DNA of 64,000 nucleotides from JAKACA01 sp052143575 (GTDB taxonomy: Bacteria > Actinomycetota > Acidimicrobiia > Acidimicrobiales > Bog-793), in contig JBKQSP010000025.1 in the NCBI GenBank assembly GCA_052143575.1, forward strand, positions 1-64,000, read 5' to 3'. The notes under the pieces were generated by a model that did not search any database, was not told the DNA's origin, and saw only the letters and a program-made list of their open reading frames with translations. Within the stretch, counting starts at the first letter, position 1. The number at the start of each line of letters is the position of its first letter. Below are positions 1-8,415 of the stretch, one piece after another. The position numbers were made by a program, and so were the translations under genes.

Positions 1-345
1 CACTTTCGCTGGAAGTGACCTCAGGCGGGTCACTGAGGAGAGAAACTCCTGTCAGCGGGCTTCTAAGAGACCGCCGGCGACCGAGCCAGCCCCAACCGGG
101 AACGCGAACGTGGTCCGCCAGCGCGCCCGGATCCGGGCTGAGTTACTCCGATCAGGCACTTTGAACAGGTCGCGCCACAGCTCCATCGTCGTCCTCGTCG
201 GCCAGCTGCTGGCTGCGACGCCCGTGTGACGCCCGTGTGACGCCCGTGGGTCACCATCTTGCATAGGGGAACCGTCCCCGAGCGGCTTCCGGCGTGACCA
301 CATGCCGAATCAGCGGCAACTCATACAAAGAGAGGAAATGACCCA
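1..345. other. Non-coding left edge upstream of the secreted protein gene
   Basis: I see no convincing gene here; the short reading frames have poor codon use. The stretch holds a 7-bp inverted repeat at 14-20 and 28-34 (AGTGACC / GGTCACT, 7-nt loop), which could be a terminator stem of an off-window gene or an operator. It also holds an 11-bp tandem repeat at 217-249 and, just before the next gene, a purine-rich ribosome binding site near 330-338 (GAGAGGAAA). The promoter of the following secreted protein gene probably lies in this stretch, but I cannot place it. Confidence 0.5.
217..249. repeat. Three tandem copies of an 11-bp unit
   Basis: The unit GACGCCCGTGT occurs three times head to tail at 217-227, 228-238 and 239-249, the last copy ending in G instead of T. 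The array lies about 100 bp upstream of the secreted protein start. One turn of B-DNA is close to 10.5 bp, so the copies present the same face of the helix, which would suit cooperative binding of a regulator. Replication slippage is the simpler alternative. Confidence 0.85.
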
Positions 346-837
346 ATGATCCTGCGTTCAAGAATACTTGCCGCAACTCTCGTGGCCGCGACTCTGATGG
401 GCACCTCAGTTGGTGTTGCCTCAGCGACGAGTCACCCGAGTCGAACGACCACGGGCACTGAGCACTACTGGGTGTCGAACTGGAGCCCCAAGACCGGCAA
501 GCCCACGGCGTTCATCGGCAACGGTCTCTTCACCGATGCCGGAAGGCTTTCCGCGGGAACCGTGACGCTCTCCAATGGGGGCTTCGTCGTTGACAAGAGC
601 CATCTCAAGACGAGCTTCAAGTTCGACGCCAAGACCTGCTACGTCGTTGGGACCTTCTCCGGCACGATCGGGCTCCAGAGCGGCACCGGTGCCTACAAGG
701 GAATCTCCGGGACACTCTCGGCCAGTGGCACAGCCGTGGCCGTCGTGCCACGGCTCAAGGATGGCACGTGCAATGGAGCCGCCGTCCCAATTGAAACGAT
801 CGGTGTGATAACGGGCAGTGGCAAGGTGACGCTATAG
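346..837 (+). CDS. Small secreted protein of unknown function
   Basis: A 163-residue protein with a clear Sec signal peptide: Arg residues at 4 and 6, a hydrophobic core to about residue 24, and a VASA-type cleavage site near residue 27. The mature part is rich in Gly, Ser, Thr and aromatic residues. It carries the pattern GTGAYKGISG around 113-122, which recalls the glycine-rich strands of allene-oxide-cyclase/dirigent-like beta-barrels; that resemblance is weak and is my inference. Only two cysteines, C98 and C142, remain in the mature chain and could form one disulfide outside the cell. The ATG is preceded by GAGAGGAAA at a suitable distance. The gene stands alone and is convergent with larE. 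I do not recognise a function. Confidence 0.75.
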   Translation: MILRSRILAATLVAATLMGTSVGVASATSHPSRTTTGTEHYWVSNWSPKTGKPTAFIGNGLFTDAGRLSAGTVTLSNGGFVVDKSHLKTSFKFDAKTCYVVGTFSGTIGLQSGTGAYKGISGTLSASGTAVAVVPRLKDGTCNGAAVPIETIGVITGSGKVTL

Positions 838-1033
838 GACGACCGGACGTCTCTTCGGTCAGAGTTCTCCGTCAGTGTCCGGCGGCACGCGAAAGACCTC
901 GAGATCGCCAGGGAAACCCGCAGCGTGCTGGAGAGCGAAGGCAACTGAGCGGAACGTTTCCCGGCAGACACGGGAGGCGAGCCGGAGTCGGCGTGCGATG
1001 TTGACCGGAATTGGCGCCGCGCCGCCGCCGGCC

Positions 1034-1852
1034 TCAGGAGGAGGGATCGACCCCGTTCAAATTGCCGGAGCGGAGGCCGTCGAGGTCGAGCGTGACATAG
1101 CGGTAGCCGCCGGCGCGAACGGCGGCGACGACCGCCTGGCGTTCCCGCAGCGCCCGCGGGAGATCCTCGAGGGGCAGCTCGACGCGGGCGAGCTCGCCGT
1201 AGTGGCGCACCCGCAAGGCTTGGAAGCCGAGCGCCCTCAGACCGCTCTCGGCGACGGCTACCTGGCTGAGGACGCCAACGGTGACCCGCGTCCCGTACGG
1301 CACGCGGGAGGCCAGGCAGGCAGCCGCCGGCTTGTCGGCCGTTCGCAACCCGAGCTCGCGCGAGAGCGCCCGCACGTCGGTCTTGTTCAGGCCAGCCTCG
1401 AGGAGGGGAAAGCGGGCGCCCCGCTCGGCCGCAGCGGCCTGCCCGGGCCGATGATCGGAGAGGTCGTCGAGGTTGACGCCGAGCACGGCGACGGCGCCGC
1501 TCGAGGCGACGATCGGCTCGATGGCGCTCATCAGCTCGGATTTGCAGTGGTAGCAGCGGTCGCCGCCGTTGCGGGCGTAGGCCTCGCTCGCCAGCTCGTT
1601 CGTCTCCACCGGACGCCAGTCGAGATCCCACTCGGCCGCCAGAGCCTCGCAGTCGGCGCGCTCCTCGGGAGCGAGGGAGCTCGAGACGGCCGTTACGCAG
1701 AGGGCGCCGTCGCGACCGAGCACCTGACGGGCGACGTAAGCCAGCAGAGCCGAGTCGGCGCCGCCCGAGAAGCCCACCACGACCCGTCCCAGCTCGCTCA
1801 GCCCCCGCTCGAGCCGAGCGGCGGCGGGAGCGAGCTCCGCGGCGACCTGCAT
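1034..1852 (-). CDS. larE: LarE-type ATP-dependent sacrificial sulfur transferase
   Basis: A 272-residue PP-loop ATPase. The N-terminal SGGADS motif (residues 29-34) is the ATP pyrophosphatase loop. RCYHCK follows at 99-104, and KPAAACLASR at 174-183 places C179 where the sulfur-donating cysteine of Lactobacillus LarE (C176) sits. LarE adenylates a pyridinium dicarboxylate mononucleotide and gives up its own cysteine sulfur while building the nickel-pincer cofactor of lactate racemase. Length fits the family (about 275). The ATG lies 4 nt after the hemQ stop, so the two genes are almost certainly cotranscribed. No larA, larB or larC is seen in the window, so lactate racemisation is not implied; it may mature another nickel-pincer enzyme. 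Family call is firm, physiological role is not. Confidence 0.87.
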   Translation of the reverse strand: MQVAAELAPAAARLERGLSELGRVVVGFSGGADSALLAYVARQVLGRDGALCVTAVSSSLAPEERADCEALAAEWDLDWRPVETNELASEAYARNGGDRCYHCKSELMSAIEPIVASSGAVAVLGVNLDDLSDHRPGQAAAAERGARFPLLEAGLNKTDVRALSRELGLRTADKPAAACLASRVPYGTRVTVGVLSQVAVAESGLRALGFQALRVRHYGELARVELPLEDLPRALRERQAVVAAVRAGGYRYVTLDLDGLRSGNLNGVDPSS

Positions 1853-1856
1853 CGAC

Positions 1857-2594
1857 TCAGGCCAGCCCGAGCTCGCGGAGGACGTGCTCGGGGTCGGCCA
1901 CGATTCCGGTGTAGAACGGCCCGAATTCGCCGTAGAGGGCGGAGCCCTCGTCGAAGCGCATGCGGTAGACGCAGTCCTTCAAGTCGTCCGGGTGCACCCC
2001 GAACAGGGTGACGCCCCACTCGTAGTCGTCGAGTCCGGTCGACCCGGTGACGAGCTGCAGCACCCGTCCCCTGAACTCGCGACCGACCGCGCCATGTGCG
2101 TGCATCAACCGGAGGCGGTCGTCGTAGGGCAGGCGGTACCAGTTCTCCGCCCCCGGTGAGCGACGCTTCGACATGGGGTAGAAGCAGAAGGCCGGCATGC
2201 CATCGGGCGGGAGCACCGGGTAGAGCCGCGCCTGGCGCATCTCCTCCGGCACGCCGGCGGCGTACTCGGAGACTTCCGTGAGCGACACGTAGGAGTCGAC
2301 GACGTGGAGGCCAGACTGGCGCACGTCGGTCTGCAGGGCGCGAAGGATGCTGAGGTCCGGCCCGAGCCCGAGCACGCACAGATCGGCTTTGTGGCCGATC
2401 ATGGCGGCCGTCACGACCTGGTGGTCGCTCTTTCGCGCTCGCTCGATGGCCTCGAGAACCTCAGTCGCTCGGGGGACCGCCTCTTGAGGGCCTTCGTGGC
2501 GCCCCTCGGCGCCGGCCGGCAGCCGGCAAAAGAGGTGCACGACGTTCCAGCCCACCGATGGCCCGACGGCGACGTGAGCGTGCTCTGATTTCAC
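1857..2594 (-). CDS. hemQ: Coproheme decarboxylase HemQ/ChdC (chlorite-dismutase fold)
   Basis: A 245-residue protein of the chlorite dismutase superfamily in its actinobacterial HemQ form. HemQ carries out the last step of the coproporphyrin-dependent heme pathway, two oxidative decarboxylations of coproheme to heme b in the cytoplasm. The sequence has the family order: GWNVVHLFCRLP near 15-26, FCFYPMSKRR at 136-145 with Y139 as the likely catalytic tyrosine, NWY at 151-153, and MHAHGAVGR at 164-172 with H167 as the candidate proximal heme ligand. The C-terminal half holds DYEWGVTLF, also typical. No signal peptide. The predicted start is GTG at 2594; the homologous part only begins near residue 12, so a somewhat later start is possible. 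It is the first gene of a two-gene unit with larE. Confidence 0.92.
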   Translation of the reverse strand: MKSEHAHVAVGPSVGWNVVHLFCRLPAGAEGRHEGPQEAVPRATEVLEAIERARKSDHQVVTAAMIGHKADLCVLGLGPDLSILRALQTDVRQSGLHVVDSYVSLTEVSEYAAGVPEEMRQARLYPVLPPDGMPAFCFYPMSKRRSPGAENWYRLPYDDRLRLMHAHGAVGREFRGRVLQLVTGSTGLDDYEWGVTLFGVHPDDLKDCVYRMRFDEGSALYGEFGPFYTGIVADPEHVLRELGLA

Positions 2595-2688
2595 GCGGCG
2601 AGTCTACGGAACCCGCTCATGGGCGGGATCAGGCCGCCGGCACATGTGACACCGGTCGCGCAGGACCACCCGGTAGCGTCGGATCGCG

Positions 2689-3492
2689 ATGCGCTCGACA
2701 GCGCCACGCCGCCGGCGGGCCGCCCTCTCGTTCGCCCTCGTCATCGTCGCCGCCGGTGCCGGCGGCATCGGGGTTGCCGCAGGAGCCGCCGCCGGCACAC
2801 CTGCCCGCGCGGCGCCTCCGCACCCGGAGCTGAGAGCTGCCGTCGACTCCCGCCGCTCCAGCTGCCCGGCCAACCTCGCCGACGAGCTCAGGTCCACCGG
2901 GCCGGCCCGCCAGCTCGTGACCGTGAACGCTCGCAGCGCCGCCACGTCCGTGGCCCTCCTCACGACCTGGCAGCGGCAGGGCAGTTGCTGGGTGAAGATG
3001 GCCGGGCCGTGGCCGGCCCGCCTCGGGGTCAACGGCATCTCGGGACACAAGGTCGAAGGCGACGGCACGACGCCCGCCGGTGACTTCGGTATCGGGCCCG
3101 CCATGTACGGCAACGGCCCGAACCCCGGAGTCCACTACCCGTACCACCATCTCGTGTGCGGGGACTGGTGGGACGAGGATCCCTCCTCGCGGTGGTACAA
3201 CACCTTCAAGCACATCGCCTGCGGCTCGTACCCGGACTGGACGGGGGGAGACTCAGAACCGCTCTGGACGGAGACGACCGCCTACCAGAGCTTCGCCTGG
3301 ATCGAGTACAACGCGCATCCGGTCATACCGGGTCGCGGCTCGGCCATCTTCCTGCACGACGGCATCGCCGATCCCACGACGGGCTGCGTCAGCCTGCGGC
3401 CCTCGCAGCTCGACACGGTCCTCGACTGGTTGCGGAGAGGCGACGATCCCAGCATCGTCATCGGGAGCGATCGCTCGATCCGGCGCTATTGA
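2689..3492 (+). CDS. Secreted L,D-transpeptidase (YkuD)-like protein
   Basis: A 267-residue protein with an Arg-rich n-region (RRRR at 7-10) and an Ala/Gly-rich signal segment to about residue 42, so it is exported. The C-terminal half matches the YkuD fold: GDGTTPAGDFGIG at 124-136 is the typical strand with the TPxG element, and H223 with TTGCVSLR at 230-237 forms the His-x(n)-Gly-Cys-x-x-Arg active site, C233 being the nucleophile. YkuD enzymes make 3-3 crosslinks in peptidoglycan or attach proteins to it. The canonical S-H-G-C is T-G-C here, seen in divergent actinobacterial members, so a catalytic role is likely but the exact reaction is open. Divergent from hemQ; a strong hairpin terminator follows. 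Confidence 0.83.
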   Translation: MRSTAPRRRRAALSFALVIVAAGAGGIGVAAGAAAGTPARAAPPHPELRAAVDSRRSSCPANLADELRSTGPARQLVTVNARSAATSVALLTTWQRQGSCWVKMAGPWPARLGVNGISGHKVEGDGTTPAGDFGIGPAMYGNGPNPGVHYPYHHLVCGDWWDEDPSSRWYNTFKHIACGSYPDWTGGDSEPLWTETTAYQSFAWIEYNAHPVIPGRGSAIFLHDGIADPTTGCVSLRPSQLDTVLDWLRRGDDPSIVIGSDRSIRRY

Positions 3493-3509
3493 CCGGGGTC
3501 CTGACGCGA

Positions 3510-3537
3510 CAAGAGGGGCGCCGGAGCGCCCCTCTTG
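3510..3537. terminator. Bidirectional hairpin terminator between the transpeptidase gene and groL
   Basis: A perfect 12-bp inverted repeat (CAAGAGGGGCGC / GCGCCCCTCTTG) with a 4-nt CGGA loop sits between two convergent genes, 17 nt after one stop and 36 nt from the other. There is no long T tract on either strand, which is common for actinobacterial terminators. Confidence 0.82.
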
Positions 3538-3573
3538 CACGTATCGCCTGACCGGCAGGCCGGCCAACGTGGA

Positions 3574-5196
<1,623 letters not shown>

Positions 5197-5238
5197 CGTT
5201 GCTACTTCCTCCCTTTGTGCCCGGTTGTGTCCCGAGCT

Positions 5239-5265
5239 TTGGCACTCTCATCGATCGAGTGCCAG
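5239..5265. promoter_or_regulatory. CIRCE operator 1 (HrcA site), proximal to groL
   Basis: The sequence TTGGCACTC - 9 nt - GAGTGCCAG matches the CIRCE consensus TTAGCACTC-N9-GAGTGCTAA in 7 of 9 positions in each arm and keeps the exact 9-nt spacing. It is the binding site of the heat-shock repressor HrcA. Confidence 0.93.
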
Positions 5266-5266
5266 A

Positions 5267-5293
5267 TTAGCACTCTCGGCAGGGGAGTGCTAC
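5267..5293. promoter_or_regulatory. CIRCE operator 2 (HrcA site), distal to groL
   Basis: TTAGCACTC - 9 nt - GAGTGCTAC is a near-perfect CIRCE (17 of 18 arm positions). It starts one base after operator 1, so the two copies are phased 28 bp apart. The start of the divergent MFS gene is only 58 bp away, so HrcA may also affect that promoter. Confidence 0.95.
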
Positions 5294-5350
5294 CGCCCCC
5301 GCCAGCCTCGGGAGGGGAAGGGTTCCCCGCCCCGGGGCGTTGCTACCGGC

Positions 5351-6568
5351 ATGGCGTCGCCCCTTATTGCCGGCGGGCGCCTGCCGAGGCGGCTCGTCCT
5401 GCTCCTCGCCGTATCGACGGGCGTCGCGGTGGCGACGAACTACTACGCGCAGCCCCTGCTGGCGGCTATCGGGCACTCCCTCCACCTCGGGTCGGGCGAG
5501 GCGGGCCTCATCGTGACGGCGTCCCAGGTCGGCTACGTGGCCGGGCTCGTCCTGCTCGTGCCCCTCGGCGACCTCGTGGAGCGCCGCGGCCTCGTGGTGG
5601 CCATGTCGCTCGTGGCCGCCGGCGGCCTCGTCGGAGCGGCCCTCGCTCCCAACTTGGCGGTGTTGTTCCTGTTCGCGGCACTCGTGGGAGCCAACTCGGT
5701 CGTCGCCCAGATCCTCGTGGCGTTTTCGGCCACCCTGGCTGCCGCCGAGGAGCGGGGCAAAGTGGTCGGCTCGGTCATGAGCGGGTTGCTGCTCGGAATC
5801 CTCCTCGCCCGCACCGTCGCCGGCTACATCGCCGCCGCCTCCTCCTGGCGGGTCGTCTACGTCTGCGCCGCCGGCTCCATGGCGCTGTTAGCCGGCGTGC
5901 TCTGGCGGACCCTGCCCCGCTACCGCGCCGACATCGACCTCAGCTACCCAAAGGTGCTGGCGTCGGTCGTCACGATCTTCCGTCGCGAGCCCGTCTTGCG
6001 GCGCCGTGCCCTCTACGGGGGCCTGTCGTTCGCCGTCTTCTCGATCCTCTGGACGAGCCTGTCGTTCCTTCTCTCCGGATCCCCGTATCACTACGGCGCC
6101 GGCACGATCGGGCTGTTCGGCCTCGCCGGCGCCGCCGGGGCGGTCATGGCCTCGGTCGCCGGGCGCTTCGCCGACGCCGGCAAGCAGCAGGCCATGACGG
6201 TGGCGACGTCGCTCGCCATGGCGGCGGCCTTCGTCGTCATGCTGCTCGTACCGCACGAGCTCGGGGCGCTCATCGTCGGCATCGTTCTGCTCGACCTCGG
6301 CTGCCAGGGCATCCACATCACGAACCAGAGCGAGATCTACGCCCTGGCGGGCGAGGCTCGCAGTCGGGTGAACTCTGCCTACATGACGTGTTACTTCACG
6401 GGCGGGACGCTCGGATCCGTCGGGTCGGCTGTCTGCTACGGCAGCTTCGGCTGGACCGGCGTGGCTGCGCTCGGCTCAGCCGTCGCCGCCTCGACGCTGT
6501 TGCTGGCCCTCGGCGACGGTCGCTTCCGCCGGCGTCAGGCCTCCTTGGCCGTGGCGACCGCCAGCTGA
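5351..6568 (+). CDS. MFS transporter, 12-TM, AraJ/YnfM-like
   Basis: A 405-residue integral membrane protein with alternating hydrophobic segments giving about 12 TM helices. The first loop carries ATNYYAQPLLAAIG (about 25-38), a signature of the COG2814-type MFS exporters, followed by GDLVERRG, the cytoplasmic loop motif between TM2 and TM3. The substrate cannot be told from sequence; relatives export sugars, drugs or amino acids. I placed the start at ATG 5351 because the upstream in-frame sequence runs through the CIRCE region and into groL, where it is clearly not coding. No strong ribosome binding site is visible. Divergent from groL; a GC-rich hairpin follows the gene. Confidence 0.87.
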   Translation: MASPLIAGGRLPRRLVLLLAVSTGVAVATNYYAQPLLAAIGHSLHLGSGEAGLIVTASQVGYVAGLVLLVPLGDLVERRGLVVAMSLVAAGGLVGAALAPNLAVLFLFAALVGANSVVAQILVAFSATLAAAEERGKVVGSVMSGLLLGILLARTVAGYIAAASSWRVVYVCAAGSMALLAGVLWRTLPRYRADIDLSYPKVLASVVTIFRREPVLRRRALYGGLSFAVFSILWTSLSFLLSGSPYHYGAGTIGLFGLAGAAGAVMASVAGRFADAGKQQAMTVATSLAMAAAFVVMLLVPHELGALIVGIVLLDLGCQGIHITNQSEIYALAGEARSRVNSAYMTCYFTGGTLGSVGSAVCYGSFGWTGVAALGSAVAASTLLLALGDGRFRRRQASLAVATAS

Positions 6569-6659
6569 GGCCGCTAGGCGCCCAGTCTGCGGACTCCCGT
6601 GACCCGCCCGGCTCCCCCGCCTCCGGACTCCCGGATTCCCGCCACCCCTCGGCGCGCAG

Positions 6660-6680
6660 CCCCGGCGCCCCGGGCCGGGG
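6660..6680. terminator. GC-rich hairpin between the convergent MFS and moaD-like genes
   Basis: CCCCGGC - 7 nt - GCCGGGG, a perfect 7-bp stem between two convergent stop codons. There is no T tract. Likely a shared factor-independent or Rho-assisted terminator. Confidence 0.5.
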
Positions 6681-6687
6681 GGCCTGC

Positions 6688-6969
6688 TCAGCCTCCGGCG
6701 ACGGCGGGCACGATCGAGACGGTCTGCCCCTCGGCCACGGGCGTGCGGAGGCCGTCAAGGAAGCGCACATCCTCGTCGGCCACGAACACGTTGACGAAAC
6801 GCCGCAACGATCCGTCCTCGTTCAGCAGCCGCTCCCGAAGGCCGGGGTGGGCCGTCTCGAGCGCCCCGATGACCTCGAGCACCGTCCCGGCGGGCACGGC
6901 CACCTCTCGCTCGCCCCCGGTGAGGGGGCGCAGCTGCGTAGGCACCCTGACGATGACGCCGGCGCTCAT
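6688..6969 (-). CDS. MoaD/ThiS-like ubiquitin-fold sulfur carrier protein
   Basis: A 93-residue protein with the beta-grasp pattern of MoaD/ThiS proteins (VRVPTQLRPLTGG at the start, VNVFVADEDVRFL in the middle, TVSIVPAVAGG at the end). The C-terminal Gly-Gly is the place where such proteins are activated as an acyl adenylate and turned into a thiocarboxylate that donates sulfur. Its ATG overlaps the stop of the preceding threonine-synthase-like gene (ATGA), so the two are translationally coupled. The pairing recalls mycobacterial CysO with CysM, in which a fold type II PLP enzyme uses a carrier thiocarboxylate to make cysteine. I infer that it supplies sulfur to its PLP partner. No activating MoeB-like enzyme or JAMM protease is seen in the window. 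Confidence 0.88.
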   Translation of the reverse strand: MSAGVIVRVPTQLRPLTGGEREVAVPAGTVLEVIGALETAHPGLRERLLNEDGSLRRFVNVFVADEDVRFLDGLRTPVAEGQTVSIVPAVAGG

Positions 6970-8216
6970 ACGAGCACCTCGCGCCGGATGTCGCGGCCGA
7001 CAGCACGAGCAACGTCCTCCAGGTTTGCCGCGATGGGTTCGTCGACGGCGAGGCGGCCCGTCAGGGCCTCCACCGTCTTCAAGCCGTTGCCCGTGACGTA
7101 GGCGACGACGCGCTCGTCGGGGCGGACGACGCCTTCGCGGGTGAGCTTTGCGAGCGTGGCGATCGTGACGCCACCGGCCGTCTCGGCGAAGATGCCCTCC
7201 GTGCGCGCCAGCAAGCCGATGCCGTCGACGATCTCGTCATCGGTCACGGAACCGACCGCACCGCCGGAGCGCCGCACGACGTCGAGCGCGTACCAGCCGT
7301 CGGCAGGGTTGCCGATAGCGAGTGACTTTGCGATCGTCGACGGTCGCACGGGGCGGATGTCGTCGGCGCCCTCGGCGAAGGCGGTCGCCACGGGCGAGCA
7401 CCCTTCGGCTTGGGCGCCCGAGATGCGAACGGCATGCGGTTCCACCAGGCCCGTGGCCACGAACTGATCGAAGCCCTTGGCGATCTTCGTCAGCTGCGAC
7501 CCGGAGGCGATCGGCACGACGACGTGATCCGGCAGCCGCCAGTCGAGCTGCTCGGCGACCTCGAAGGCGAGCGTCTTGGAGCCCTCGGCGTAGTACGGGC
7601 GCAAGTTGACGTTCACGAAGGCCCAGTCCGGGTACTCGCCAGCCAGCTCGCCGCACAGCCGATTGACGTCGTCGTAGTTGCCGTTGATGCGAAGGAGGCG
7701 CCCACCGAAGACGGCCGTTGTGAGCACCTTGACGGCCTCGAGGTCGTGGGGGATGAGCACGACCGACTCCATGCCGAGGCGGGCGGCGGTGGCGGCGACC
7801 GAGTTCGCCAGGTTGCCCGTCGAGGCGCAGGCCGCCACCCGAAAGCCCAGCTCGCGAGCCTTCGTGAGAGCGACGGCGACGACGCGGTCTTTGAAGGAGC
7901 CGGTCGGGTTTCTCGTGTCGTCCTTCAGGTAGAGCTCGCCGAGCCCGAGCGCCGCCCCCAAGCGGTCCGCCTTCACGAGGGGTGTGAAGCCGGCTCCGAG
8001 GCCGGGCGGCGAGAGCGTGTCGACCGGCAGGAAGTCGGCATAGCGCCAGAGGTTGCGAGGGCCGTTGGCGATGCGCTGCCGGCTCGTGACGGCCTGGATC
8101 GCCTCGAGGTCGTAGGTGACCTCGAGCGGTCCGAAGCACCACTCGCAGGCGTGAACCGCCTCGGCTGGGTAGACGCGCGCACACTCACGACAGGTGAGAC
8201 CACGGACGAAACTCAC
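6966..8216 (-). CDS. Threonine-synthase-like PLP enzyme under SAM riboswitch control
   Basis: A 416-residue fold type II PLP enzyme of the threonine synthase family. An N-terminal zinc-ribbon-like segment (CREC near residue 9 and CEWC near 25) precedes the catalytic domain. NPTGSFKDR contains the PLP lysine, ASTGNLANS is the phosphate-binding loop, and VTGNGLKT lies near the end. Family members convert O-phosphohomoserine to threonine. Start choice: AGGAGG (8223-8228) sits 6 nt before GTG 8216, while the ATG at 8231 lies inside the riboswitch P1 stem, so GTG 8216 is preferred. It overlaps the MoaD-like gene. Riboswitch control plus a sulfur carrier suggest that it may instead make homocysteine from O-phosphohomoserine; plain threonine synthase stays possible. 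Confidence 0.88.
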   Translation of the reverse strand: MSFVRGLTCRECARVYPAEAVHACEWCFGPLEVTYDLEAIQAVTSRQRIANGPRNLWRYADFLPVDTLSPPGLGAGFTPLVKADRLGAALGLGELYLKDDTRNPTGSFKDRVVAVALTKARELGFRVAACASTGNLANSVAATAARLGMESVVLIPHDLEAVKVLTTAVFGGRLLRINGNYDDVNRLCGELAGEYPDWAFVNVNLRPYYAEGSKTLAFEVAEQLDWRLPDHVVVPIASGSQLTKIAKGFDQFVATGLVEPHAVRISGAQAEGCSPVATAFAEGADDIRPVRPSTIAKSLAIGNPADGWYALDVVRRSGGAVGSVTDDEIVDGIGLLARTEGIFAETAGGVTIATLAKLTREGVVRPDERVVAYVTGNGLKTVEALTGRLAVDEPIAANLEDVARAVGRDIRREVLV

Positions 8217-8227
8217 GGCTTGCCTCC

Positions 8228-8333
8228 TCATCGGTCGGGCATTGGCACCTGGCCGATCGGAGACGTCGTCGTCCTCATCGAAACTGGTTGCCGCGGCGTC
8301 AACGGGCCCGTCCCTCAGCCGCTCTGGATGATG
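8228..8333 (-). promoter_or_regulatory. SAM-I (S-box) riboswitch
   Basis: Read on the minus strand from 8333, the leader shows the conserved S-box core: CAGAGCGGCTGAGGGA, then GGGCCC, TTGACGCC, GCGGCAACC, and further on AGGTGCCAATGCCC. These correspond to the consensus AGAG-GG-GAGGGA, GGCCC, GA, GGCAACC and AGGTGCYAA elements. The closing helix P1 is TCATC (8331-8327) with GATGA (8232-8228). The 3' strand of P1 runs directly into the AGGAGG ribosome binding site at 8228-8223, so SAM binding should hide the site and block translation of the threonine-synthase-like gene. I see no separate terminator hairpin, so control looks translational. Confidence 0.93.
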
Positions 8334-8415
8334 GGCGACAGTGTAGGCGCACCGCGCCGTCTCCTGCCACCGGTTGGATCGGGGTGCCCGCGTGGCGCCT
8401 AACGTGGCGGACGCC

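Noticed and set aside
5239..5293. Mobile-element terminal repeat
   Set aside because: The inverted repeats match the CIRCE consensus with exact 9-nt spacing and sit ahead of groL, which explains them fully.
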